Below, piece by piece: positions 1 through 7,762 of a DNA stretch of 10,074 nucleotides; position 1 is the stretch's first letter; the number at the start of each line of letters is the position of its first letter. This stretch comes from Chromera velia. Lineage: Eukaryota > Sar > Chromeraceae. The notes beneath the pieces were generated by a model that saw only the letters and a list, made by a program, of their open reading frames with translations, was not told the DNA's origin and did no database searches. The stretch spans positions 1-10,074 of the forward strand of contig JAHBMJ010002988.1 of NCBI GenBank assembly GCA_018398765.1, in the 5' to 3' direction. The translations under genes were made by a program, and so were the position numbers.

Positions 1-128
1 CTTTCGTCTTTTCTGTTCCTTTTGTTGCGGTCAGCCTCGCTTTTTGTCCTTTCGTCTTTTCTGTTCCTTTCGTTGCGGTCAGCCTCGCTTTTTGTCCTTT
101 CGTCTTTTCTTTTCCTTTTTGTTCCGGA
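1..128. repeat. 48-bp tandem repeat (2 full copies plus a partial third)
   Basis: Positions 1-48 and 49-96 are the same 48-base unit with one substitution (T/C near unit position 22), and 97-128 is a diverged partial third copy. The unit is pyrimidine-rich on the + strand, starting CTTTCGTCTTTTCTG. Because 48 is a multiple of three, one frame reads as a 16-residue repeat. Nothing around it (no start, no credible splice signals) supports coding, so it is called a minisatellite. It may continue to the left of the window. Confidence 0.85.
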
Positions 129-470
129 AAGGGTGGCTTGATGACACGTCGTACCAGAATAGAATGGAGTGCCTGGTGAGGAGAACATTCAGGCAGACAC
201 ACAAACAAACAGACTCTCTCTCTCACACACACACACAGAGAGAGAAACAGAGAAAGAAGGAGAAACGGGCAGAAAAACAGACAGGCAGGCCGACAGAGGC
301 TGGAGGCAGACAGGTGGACAGTCCAACGAACTGTGCAGCTCCTCTGCCTCTGCTGGGGACAGATGCGATTGTCTGAGGCATCTGTTCCACCCACACGATT
401 AATCGCTCCTGTGCTGCTCGACCTCGGTTTTTCTTTCTCTTGCTTCCTCCACTGTGAGTGAGTGTGTGTG

Positions 471-506
<36 letters not shown>

Positions 507-531
507 TGTGTGTGATTGATGCATCATGCAG
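129..531. other. Non-coding stretch upstream of gene 1, low complexity with complementary microsatellites
   Basis: No exon can be supported here. The part from about 300 to 440 is of normal complexity but has stops in all plausible frames. It contains (CT)n-(CA)n-(GA)n at 213-245 and (TG)n-(CT)n-(TG)n at 455-514. The two blocks are reverse complements of each other over roughly 24 bases or more. The stretch ends in GATGCATCATGCAG, used here as the splice acceptor of the first visible exon of gene 1, so it is best read as intron or 5' flank. Confidence 0.5.
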
Positions 532-1407
532 GTTTCGAAACAATTCTCTCACTTCGAGGACGTCCCCCACTTCGCTTTCATCACCCTGAATACTCGGGAG
601 CAGCAGCTTGTGGCAGATGAGACAGACACAACGGCACGGGACGTCTACAGGAGAGCCGTGAGAATCCTCAGAGAAAGAGAGGTAGGTGGGCAAAGAGCAA
701 ATATCGACAAGTGACCGTCCTCCCGCTTTTTCGTACTTTCCTTTCCCTGGAAGCCGGAGAAAGGTGTGGGTTCGTGTCCCTCAGGGTGCATGCGCTTTTT
801 TATGCTTGAGAGCCGGAGGCGGGATGTAGATCAGTGAATCTTCCCCCCTTCCCGCCCCTCTCTCTCTCGCGCACGCGGACGCACACGCACAGAAAGTGAG
901 AAAGAGATGTTGTGAGACCATTTTGATTCCTGTTTTCACAGTATTTCCTGGCTGTTTTTTTTCTTCTTCTCGCCCCACTTCCCTCCCAATCGTATCCAGG
1001 ATTATCATCTGAGGATACCCTATCTATCTTCTTCTCCCCATCTATGGGTCGATATCTGCAGATACCCTTTGCTTTCCTGTGCACCAACGGCGACCGACTC
1101 GATGAAAAGGACATGAGGGTTGTCTCACAGTTACCCAAACTTCTGGGAGCGCGCGAACCTCTGTATTCTGAGGAGAGGGCGGGGCTGGACTTCGACGAGA
1201 CGGCTGCAGTCGGGAGGGTGCCTCCGATCTTCGACCCCGACGCTCCAATCACAGCAACCCTTCAGGGGGTGGAGGAGACGGACACCAAGGTGGCGGTACA
1301 AACGCTCGAGTGTCTGCGAGTGAGGGGAGAGACAGAAGAGACACCAGAGGAGAAGGAGAGTCGACTGCGGTCAGTTGATTCAAGAAAGAAACAAAGCACG
1401 CGCGCGC

Positions 1408-1438
<31 letters not shown>

Positions 1439-1741
1439 TCAACATGTCTGTTTGTCTCAGAAGTTTTGCCCGACGTTGTCTGAATGACCGTCTCGTTCTT
1501 CTGTGTCTTCTGTCTTCCTTTCTTTCGGTGTACCTGAAAAGAAGGATGGGAAAGGAGAGAAACATGGAGTCCGTCCCACCCACTGTCTGAATGTCTATCT
1601 GTTTGTGCTTCTGTTGTGCACTTTTGAGCACATCAAGAGAAAGAAAGGGGGAAAAGAAAGAACCACCTGGGGGTTTGTCTGTGCTTCTTGTTTTGCTGTT
1701 TACCTGAAAGGGGAAAAGAAAAAAAAAAACAATACACTTTG

Positions 1742-1788
<47 letters not shown>

Positions 1789-1789
1789 G

Positions 1790-1829
<40 letters not shown>

Positions 1830-3907
1830 AACGAGAGAGGAAGAGAGACAGAGATAGAGAGGTAGCGAGAGAGGGAGAGAGGCAGGGACAAGAGATAGCG
1901 AGAGAGACAGAGACAGAGAGATAGCGAGACATGGAGAGAGACAGAGACAGAGAGGTAGCGAGAGAGGGAGAGAGACAGAGACAGGATGATAGCAAGAGAG
2001 GGAGAGAGACAGAGACAGGATGATAGCGAGAGAGACAGAGATATAGAGATAGCGAGAGAGGGACAGAGAGACAGAGACAGAGAGATAGCGAGAGAGACGG
2101 AGACAGAGATATAGAGATAGCGAGAGAGGGACAGAGAGACAGAGACAGAGAGACGGCGAGAAACGGAGAGGGACAGAGACATAGAGATAGCGAGAGAGGG
2201 ACAGAGAGACAGAGACAGAGAGACGGCGAGAAACGGAGAGGGACAGAGACATAGAGATAGCGAGAGAGGGAGAGAGACAGAGACAAGGAGGGATTTGGTG
2301 TCAGTGGATCCAGATCGAGAGAGAGATCATGTACACGTCTAATGTCTCTCCAAAGAGGACGGGAGGGAAACCTGGGTCGTCCTCCAATTGAGTGAGTGAG
2401 TGAGTGAGTGAGTGCACTCAGAAAAAATTGACGAGGGAAGGAAAGGAAAGGAGAGGAGAGGTGCATGTGACACATTTACTTAAGTCGGATTGCCGAATAT
2501 TGCCTTCTCTGTATGCAGCGCTGCCGGAGTTGTGGACTACTCCATAGATGCTCTGCCTCGTCATATGGAGCTGCTCCACCGCAGAAGAGAGAGAGTGGAG
2601 CAGAAGGACAGCAAGCACGCAGAGAGATGCACAAACCACCGGAGTGGGCCTGTGGTGAGGGATTCCGGCGCTCCGGTTTCGCCTGTGAGGGGAGACGTCG
2701 ACGGTACAGATCCTGGGGAGGGCGAAGAGGCCAGTGAGGGGGTGGCTGGTGGGGCTGCAGGGTTGGGGTGTGGGCCTGCGGGGGAGTTGTTGGAGGATGC
2801 ATGGGGGAACAAGAGAGTCCACAGGAGGGGACTGCAGGGAGACGTGGGACACATCAGGAGCAGAAGCACTGCAACAGGTTGGTTGGTTGGTTGGTTCGTG
2901 GGGGGAGGAGAAGCGGAGTCGCGTGGGATGTACCATTTGTATGTTTGGAAAGTTTTTATCTGGTTATGTGAGTTTTTGCGGTGTTGGGCGTCAAGTAAGA
3001 AGAGTTTTCCGGAGGTGCACGTGTTGGAGAGTGTTTCCGGAGGTGCACGTATTGGAGAGTGTTTCACAGAGTATGCCGATGCCGTCAGCCGAGAAGATCT
3101 CTCGCATTCTTTTTCGTGCGCTGCTTTCTTCTGTGTCCCTCCTGTTTCTTTCTGCCGTCAACAGAACAGAAAAAAAGACGATAACGCAGCATGCACAGCT
3201 CCTCTTTCTTTCTTTCTTTCTCTCTCTCTGCTCTCTCGGCTCCTCTGGTCTGTCGCTTTTCTGCCCTCCCGCTCATCTGCTTGCTTGTATGAGCGTTTGT
3301 CTGTCTGTCTGTCTGTCTTTGTTTGGATGGATGAGCATGGCTGTCTGTCTGTCTGTCTGTCTTTGTTTAGATGGATGAGAGAGCATGGATGGATGGATGC
3401 AGCCACGGTGGGTGACGAAGAGCAAGCAGCAGGCACAGGAGCGGGGCAGGCTCCTGATGGGGCCATGGACGCTTCTGGCACAGGGGCTTGCAGTGCGGGC
3501 ACAGGGGGGGGGAAGCGGAGGCCCAGGTGGGTTGTGTGGCCCCACCCCGACCCTCTGGTTCGTGTGGTGACGAACTACACGGACGTGCGGGAGGAAGGAG
3601 AAGGAGAGGATGAGGACGAGGACGAGGAGGAAGATGAGAATGAAGAGGGGCGTGAAAGAGGGGAAGGCGAATTGGAGGAGGACCTTGAGATCGACTCTCA
3701 TGCTCTATCGATCCTCTACGCGTCGGTGGAGGAGGCCGAGAGGGGAATCAGGGAGAAAATCCTCAGGCTGATTGACGACCGCAAAAACNGGGAGGGGGGT
3801 GCGTGTGTGTGTGTGGTGTGTATATGTATATATATATATATATATACATATACATATGTATCTGTGTGTGTGTGCGTGTGTATGTGTGTGTATACGTGTG
3901 TGTGTGA

Positions 3908-3943
<36 letters not shown>

Positions 3944-3984
3944 ATGTGGGTGTATGTATGTGTGTGTGCGTGTGTGTGTATATA

Positions 3985-4030
<46 letters not shown>

Positions 4031-4128
4031 CGCGCGCAGAATCCGTTCCCTGGATCGGGCAGGTTCCCCCCGTGGAGGTCTGCAAGAACTGCAGGAGGAC
4101 CGGCAGGTCTCCGTGTGTCCTCATGTAG
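532..4128 (+). CDS. Gene 1: join(<532..681,1062..1369,2519..2733,3403..3798,4040..4128); unidentified protein with weak HAD-IIA-like N-terminal part
   Basis: Five exons join with matching phases to give 385 residues ending at TAG 4126-4128. Donors are GAG|GTAGGT, GCG|GTCAGT, CCA|GTGAGG and GGG|GTGCGT. Four of the five acceptors end in TGCAG, the last in CGCAG. Residues 12-70 read PHFAFITLN, a helix-like stretch ending [11 protein letters not shown], then [11 protein letters not shown] and a KLLG segment. This spacing and pattern recall the start of HAD subfamily IIA proteins such as CECR5/HDHD5 (FAFDIDGVL...IPxxFLTNGG). The nucleophile motif DxD is absent, with I17, L19 and N20 at the equivalent positions, so catalysis by this route is unlikely. 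The remainder is not recognised: a charged middle, an Asp/Glu-rich tract at about residues 288-322, a short helical segment ([18 protein letters not shown]), and a C-terminus with Cys371, Cys374 and Cys382. The protein start is uncertain. ATG 526 is in frame but overlaps the proposed acceptor, so more 5' exons probably exist. A different exon 4 donor (GC|GTGTGT at 3803) would move the stop to 4208. Splice model moderately supported; family assignment weak. Confidence 0.5.
682..1061 (+). other. Gene 1 intron 1
   Basis: A GTAGGT donor follows GAG in phase 0, and the acceptor is CGATATCTGCAG. The intron is about 380 nt with a pyrimidine-rich middle (CCCCTTCCCGCCCCTCTCTC) and a T/C-rich run at 953-975. 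Joining across it restores RERE-IPFAFL, a natural strand start, which supports the model. Confidence 0.55.
1746..1828. repeat. Compound microsatellite (CT)n-(TA)n-(GT)n
   Basis: Uninterrupted CT dinucleotides run into TA dinucleotides with two ATGT interruptions, then about 15 GT units. Lies inside intron 2 of gene 1. Length variability and assembly error are both likely. Confidence 0.95.
1831..2286. repeat. Purine-rich minisatellite (GAGACAGAGA/GATAGCGAGAG units), partly 70-bp periodic
   Basis: An array built from GACAGAGA, GATAGCGAGAG and GGGACAGAG blocks. Toward its end it becomes a clean 70-bp tandem repeat: the same block starts GCGAGAGAGGGACAG at 2120 and 2190, and its beginning recurs at 2260. 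The complementary strand gives long Ser/Leu open frames purely because the array lacks stops. It sits in intron 2 of gene 1, with the opposite purine/pyrimidine bias to the CT tract at 1746. Confidence 0.9.
3006..3061. repeat. 28-bp tandem duplication
   Basis: Copies at 3006-3033 and 3034-3061 begin TTTCCGGAGGTGCACGT and differ at one base (G/A). The first copy therefore contains a CACGTG palindrome and the second does not. Lies in intron 3 of gene 1. Confidence 0.9.
3297..3400. repeat. Duplicated (GTCT)n-TTTGTTTxGATGGATGAG block plus (GGAT)n
   Basis: Two copies of a block of about 45 bases: (TGTC)n, then CTTTGTTTGGATGGATGAG in the first and CTTTGTTTAGATGGATGAG in the second, each followed by GCATGG. 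The second copy runs into (GGAT)n that leads directly to the splice acceptor at 3402. Confidence 0.8.
3799..4039 (+). other. Gene 1 intron 4, an intron made almost entirely of (TG)n/(TA)n
   Basis: The intron opens GTGCGTGTGTGTG and consists of TG units with TATA stretches (about 3821-3860), many TATG variants, a final pure (TG)n at 3987-4021, then (CG)n at 4022-4037 running straight into the AG acceptor. About 240 nt. A single undetermined base (N) at 3789 lies ten bases before the donor, and the exact splice boundaries inside such repeats are uncertain. Confidence 0.5.
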
Positions 4129-5190
4129 AGGAGAGGAAAGAGAGGATCGAGGCGGGGCAGGGTGGGCGGATTGACTTGAAGAGGTCGAGTTCGGAAAGAG
4201 AGGTGTAGGCATTCGGTGCAGATGGAAAGAAGAGGATCCCCCACGCTCTATGCAGCTTCCATTGCATTTGATCTTCTGTATGCATGCTGGGAAGTGTGGG
4301 CAGGCGAAAGGGTTGGTGGGTGGGTGGAGTTCTATGTTCTGACTCTCTCTGGTTTCCTGTCGGCTCTCCCTCCATCGAAGCATGCATCTCCTTGCCTGCG
4401 CATACTTTCCGCCTGCCCTATTCGGTTGAAGATGATGTTCATCTTCTCCTCTCCTTTCCTCTCTTTCCTCATCTGTTTGCGGAGCCTCCTTCACATCCCT
4501 TCTCCACCAACCGTGTGTGCATGGCTCCCTTGCGACTGAAGGATTTGAGCGTGTGAAAAGTATTCAGACGTAACAAAATGGTGCAATGGGGCCTCAGAGC
4601 GGTACAGGGATGGTTGTCCCTTTTCGCATGCTGCGAAGTTTAGTAGAGACGAAAGGATCTGCACTATTGAACAAAATTCTTGCAAAAGTTCCAAGAGGTT
4701 GCAGAAATCTATCTTCTTTTTTTTTTGCAGAGTAACTATCGCTACGACGCGCCATCGTTATTCATATCCAGAGATAGCTGGATGCTTCTAACCTTAGGAA
4801 AGAAACATTAAAGCTCATATAAAAGTCAAGCAGTAAGGTTAGTGTACACATTTATGTAGTGTGAATCTGAAGGAACTATAGATAGAATGATGAGGAGATA
4901 TCAGGAGACGTTCCCCCTCGACTTCTTAAGAATATATAAGGCAGATCGCGCGCCTTACGCGTGGATACACGTGGAAGTAAGTCTAGTGGAGCGGATTGGC
5001 TCAGTGGTAGGAAGAAACTTCGGCTCCTTTACTCAAGTACACGACTTTCCGCTAAAACTCGTACGGCAGGTTGGGGGGGTAACAGAATATTTCGAATAAA
5101 TTGAAGAAAAAAATTAGGAAATGTTGCATGCATAACAAAACCCTCGATCATCAGGAAATCATGTTGCGACATTAACGTCAGGGCACTCAC
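4129..5190. other. Region between genes: no firm gene
   Basis: Up to about 4560 the composition is still that of the gene region and probably contains the 3' UTR of gene 1. After that the DNA is less repetitive. The only things of note are a strong acceptor-like T-tract with a short open segment at 4731-4811, a 70-codon ATG frame at 4887-5099, and a tRNA-A-box-like string at 4997-5007. No polyadenylation signal or RNA gene could be established. Confidence 0.5.
4887..5099 (+). CDS. Small ORF, 70 residues, or an exon with donor at 4976; unidentified
   Basis: ATG ATG opens a frame of 70 codons to TAA. A near-perfect donor (GAA|GTAAGT) at 4977 would end a 30-codon exon in phase 0. Spliced to an AG at 5652-5653, it would read in frame into the N-terminus of the hydrolase gene downstream and give it an N-terminal extension. 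There is no family resemblance and no independent support, so this may be chance. Confidence 0.2.
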   Translation: MMRRYQETFPLDFLRIYKADRAPYAWIHVEVSLVERIGSVVGRNFGSFTQVHDFPLKLVRQVGGVTEYFE

Positions 5191-5233
5191 CTTTGGGGTT
5201 GTTCTTCGAGGCGACGAGGCACTCGATCATCAT
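5191..5233 (-). CDS. Possible first coding exon of a minus-strand gene (partial)
   Basis: On the minus strand, two ATG codons in tandem open 14 codons (MMIECLVASKNNPK) plus one base. These end at AAAG|GTGAGT, a near-ideal donor. The segment is GC-richer than its surroundings, as the other exons here are. It would be divergent to gene 2, with 468 bases between the two start codons. The next exon is not established: one acceptor (GTGCAG at 4659-4664 read on the minus strand) would continue in frame for 21 codons to a stop, but nothing recognisable results. Product unknown. Confidence 0.3.
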
Positions 5234-5346
5234 TTTAACTCGACCGCTGATCGGTGAAAGACCAGCTTATACTGACTGGCTGAATGACACACACAAAAAA
5301 AACTGAATGCATGACTGAAAGATCGCGGATTCGTCGAATTTATAAG

Positions 5347-5385
5347 TGCATGCGCATGCACTCATGCATGTGCACTCATGTGCAC
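5347..5385. promoter_or_regulatory. TGCATGC palindrome and (TG)TGCACTCATG repeat cluster between divergent starts
   Basis: 5347-5360 is a perfect 14-base palindrome, TGCATGCGCATGCA. It is followed by CTCATGCATG and two TGTGCACTC units. GCATGC/TGCATGCA is a known binding core for ApiAP2 proteins and an enriched promoter element in several apicomplexans. If the organism is an alveolate, this would be a candidate control site for gene 2 (about 320-355 bases upstream of its ATG) and for the possible minus-strand exon (about 115-150 bases upstream). GCATGC also occurs elsewhere in the window, so function is inferred only. Confidence 0.35.
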
Positions 5386-5428
5386 TCGGCTGGTGAATGA
5401 TGGCCATATATTAATATGATGATTCCTG

Positions 5429-5467
5429 TTGACTCCTTCTGACATCTTCTGACTACCTCTGACGTAT
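5429..5467. promoter_or_regulatory. Three TCTGAC repeats at 10-base spacing
   Basis: The units TTCTGACATC (5438), TTCTGACTAC (5448) and CTCTGACGTA (5458) follow a related GTTGACTCC. The repeats fall on the same helix face about 240-265 bases upstream of the ATG of gene 2. They could be a protein-binding array or simply a decayed short tandem repeat. Confidence 0.3.
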
Positions 5468-5701
5468 AATGTCGTATACTATCAACGCTGGGTTGGTCAA
5501 TCGACGGGCTTTTGATTTTGTTGTCACAATCAAGACCAAAGAGCCTTTCATCATATAGCTTTCATTGGAGACGGCAGGATTTCTTACGACCCTTAGATAT
5601 ATCAACTGACGCTTTGATTCTCGCACGCTGCTTGAGCTCCACAGTGGGTACAGCGCATTGTTTGCCACCGAAAGATCTCGTTTGTCAGACTCTGGTACCT
5701 G

Positions 5702-6781
5702 ATGTCAAAGATTCAGTACATGCACGGGCTCGAGAGTGGTCAGTGGGAATGGATCGGATCCGATTCTTGCACATCCTCCGAAAAAGTATAGAACGTCTGG
5801 CCTCTCTAACGTGCCCGTCTACGGTGCTATTCGGCACTCTACAATCCCCTCCCTTATATTCCTTTGAAATTGTTTTCCTGACACTTCGTTCCAATGTCAG
5901 TTCTGCCTTTCATTCCCCATGCAGTCCTCTCCATGTATTGCCGTCTCCTTCGATCTCGAATTTAATCTGTCTCGCGTTCGTGACTCTCTTTCTGGCATGC
6001 TAGAAAATGTTCAAGGCACACTTTCGCCAGCGCGTTTAGCTACTGTATTCGCTTAAGAATGGCCTCAGTTTGCTCCGAAGAGTGTGCATGAAAATGGGAT
6101 TGTGCGTCCAGGCCCCCGGGGAGCGAAGGCGATCTACCTGAAGAAGAGGTTCAAGGAGGTGGTCAGTCCCGACATGGAAGTCGGGCTCTGGTCTCTGAAG
6201 CGGAACGGAATTGTTGGCAACATTCTCTGGAATCTGTTCAGCTTCAACCCTCAGGCACGGGGACTGGAGGCCAGTCTGACTGGGTGTATGCAGATCCAGG
6301 CAGAGGCCTTCGGTGGACACTCTCCCGACGCGATCGTGGGCAGTTCCTGGGGAGGGGCAGTGGCCCTGCTGGGAGTTGCCCATCAGAAGTGGGTGCCCAC
6401 CCCTCCTGCTGTCCTCCTGGCTCCTGCACTCAAATTGGCGTGCGTCAAGTGCGCTACGGATGGCTTTGCTTACGAGTCTGTACTGGAACGTTTGAAAGGA
6501 AAACTCTGCGCGTCGAGATGCGTGATCGTGCAGGGGTGCAGAGACACGACGGTGAAGCCAGAAGACTCGATGGAACTTGCAGAGGTACTGCAGGTGAGTC
6601 TCAGAGCTGCTCTGCACTCAGCCTGCGCTTCTGCATTTTGCGTGACAGTGTATGCGCGCCTGCAGAAGGATCTCCGAAGGATGCATGAGATCTTTCTGCT
6701 TTCAGGTCATGGATGCATGCGGGTCTCATACAGAATTTGATCCACCCTTTGGACCCCGAGGTTTCTTTCACACGGCCGCGG

Positions 6782-6821
<40 letters not shown>

Positions 6822-6985
6822 TCTCTCTCTCTCTCTCTCTCTCTCTCTTTGTCTGTCTGTCTGTCTGTGTATGTGTGTGTGTGTGTGTGTGTGTCTGTCT
6901 GTCTGTCTGTCTGTGTGTTACGTACATGAAGAAAAGAAGGGAGAAGAAGAAACATATAGTCTGTCTGTGTGTGCGTAAGTGTGCG

Positions 6986-7046
<61 letters not shown>

Positions 7047-7077
7047 GTGCGTGTGTGTGTGTGTGTGTCTGTGTCTC

Positions 7078-7116
<39 letters not shown>

Positions 7117-7151
7117 GTGAGTGTGGGTCTGTCTGTCTGTCTCAACATAAA

Positions 7152-7215
<64 letters not shown>

Positions 7216-7261
7216 CTGTGTGTGTCTGTCTGCCTGTCTGTCTGCCTGTCTGCCTGTCTGC

Positions 7262-7293
<32 letters not shown>

Positions 7294-7378
7294 TGTGTTC
7301 ATGAAGAAAAGGAGGGAGAACAAGAGGAAACATATAGTGTGTCTGTTCATGAAGAAGAGGAGGGAAAGATACTATATA

Positions 7379-7412
<34 letters not shown>

Positions 7413-7511
7413 GTCTCTGTCTGTCTGTCTGTCTGTCTGTGAGGAAGCGATTTGGAAAAAGTGAAGTGAAGAAAAGACGATATAGTCTGTCTCTCTTTCT
7501 CTCTTTCTCTG

Positions 7512-7558
<47 letters not shown>

Positions 7559-7564
7559 ATATGT

Positions 7565-7603
<39 letters not shown>

Positions 7604-7693
7604 TGAATGTGAATGTGTGTGTCTGTGGATGTCGGTTTTGGTGTCTGGCTGTTCCTTCTCTCTTTGTGTGAGGGATGTGTGCTTCCGTCTCTC

Positions 7694-7762
<69 letters not shown>

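Larger units (their letters stand above)
1370..2518 (+). other. Gene 1 intron 2, packed with simple repeats
   Basis: GTCAGT donor (exon ends with two bases of a codon) and CTGTATGCAG acceptor (exon supplies the third base, giving an Arg codon). The intron is 1149 nt. In order it holds (CG)n-(TG)n at 1398-1434, diverged repeated modules of pyrimidine-rich then A/G-rich sequence at about 1490-1735, (CT)n at 1746-1774, (TA)n at 1774-1788, (GT)n at 1799-1828, a long GAGACAGA-type array at 1831-2286, (GAGT)n at 2390-2414, and a GGAAA/GGAGA stretch at 2434-2461. Confidence 0.55.
2734..3402 (+). other. Gene 1 intron 3
   Basis: The donor CCA|GTGAGG was chosen over the GTGAGG sites at 2655 and 2685 because only it gives the phase needed by the acceptor GGATGGATGCAG|CC at 3402. 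The first part is G-rich. Then come (GGTT)n at 2878-2896, a 28-bp tandem duplication at 3006-3061, a CTTT/CTCT tract at 3204-3235 and duplicated (GTCT)n-GGATGGAT blocks at 3297-3400. A frame open through the whole intron exists, so retention or an alternative donor cannot be excluded. Confidence 0.45.

Noticed and set aside
1700-2475. Long minus-strand open frames rich in Ser, Leu and Val
   Set aside because: They are readings of the complementary strand of GAGACAGA-type repeats and exist only because the repeat has no stops.
2490-4208. 572-codon continuous + frame read as a single exon
   Set aside because: It runs through (TG)n, (GTCT)n and tandem duplications, starts at TTG, and splitting it by GT...AG sites gives phase-consistent exons.
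3705-4494. Minus-strand frames rich in His-Thr
   Set aside because: Translation of (CA)n, the complement of the (TG)n intron; no start context or homology.
5512-6003. 163-codon + frame
   Set aside because: It starts at a non-ATG codon, overlaps the hydrolase first exon in a different frame, and carries no recognisable motif.
6084-6111. GTG at 6084 as the hydrolase start
   Set aside because: Not an ATG, and it would give [10 protein letters not shown] in place of the conserved HGLESG opening supplied by the exon at 5702-5738.
6036-6617. 193-codon minus-strand frame
   Set aside because: Shadow of the hydrolase exon 6112-6593, whose + frame has clear motifs.
6784-7610. Regularly spaced repeats that might suggest a CRISPR array
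   Set aside because: The repeats are di- and tetranucleotide tracts in a spliced eukaryotic intron, with no unique spacers.
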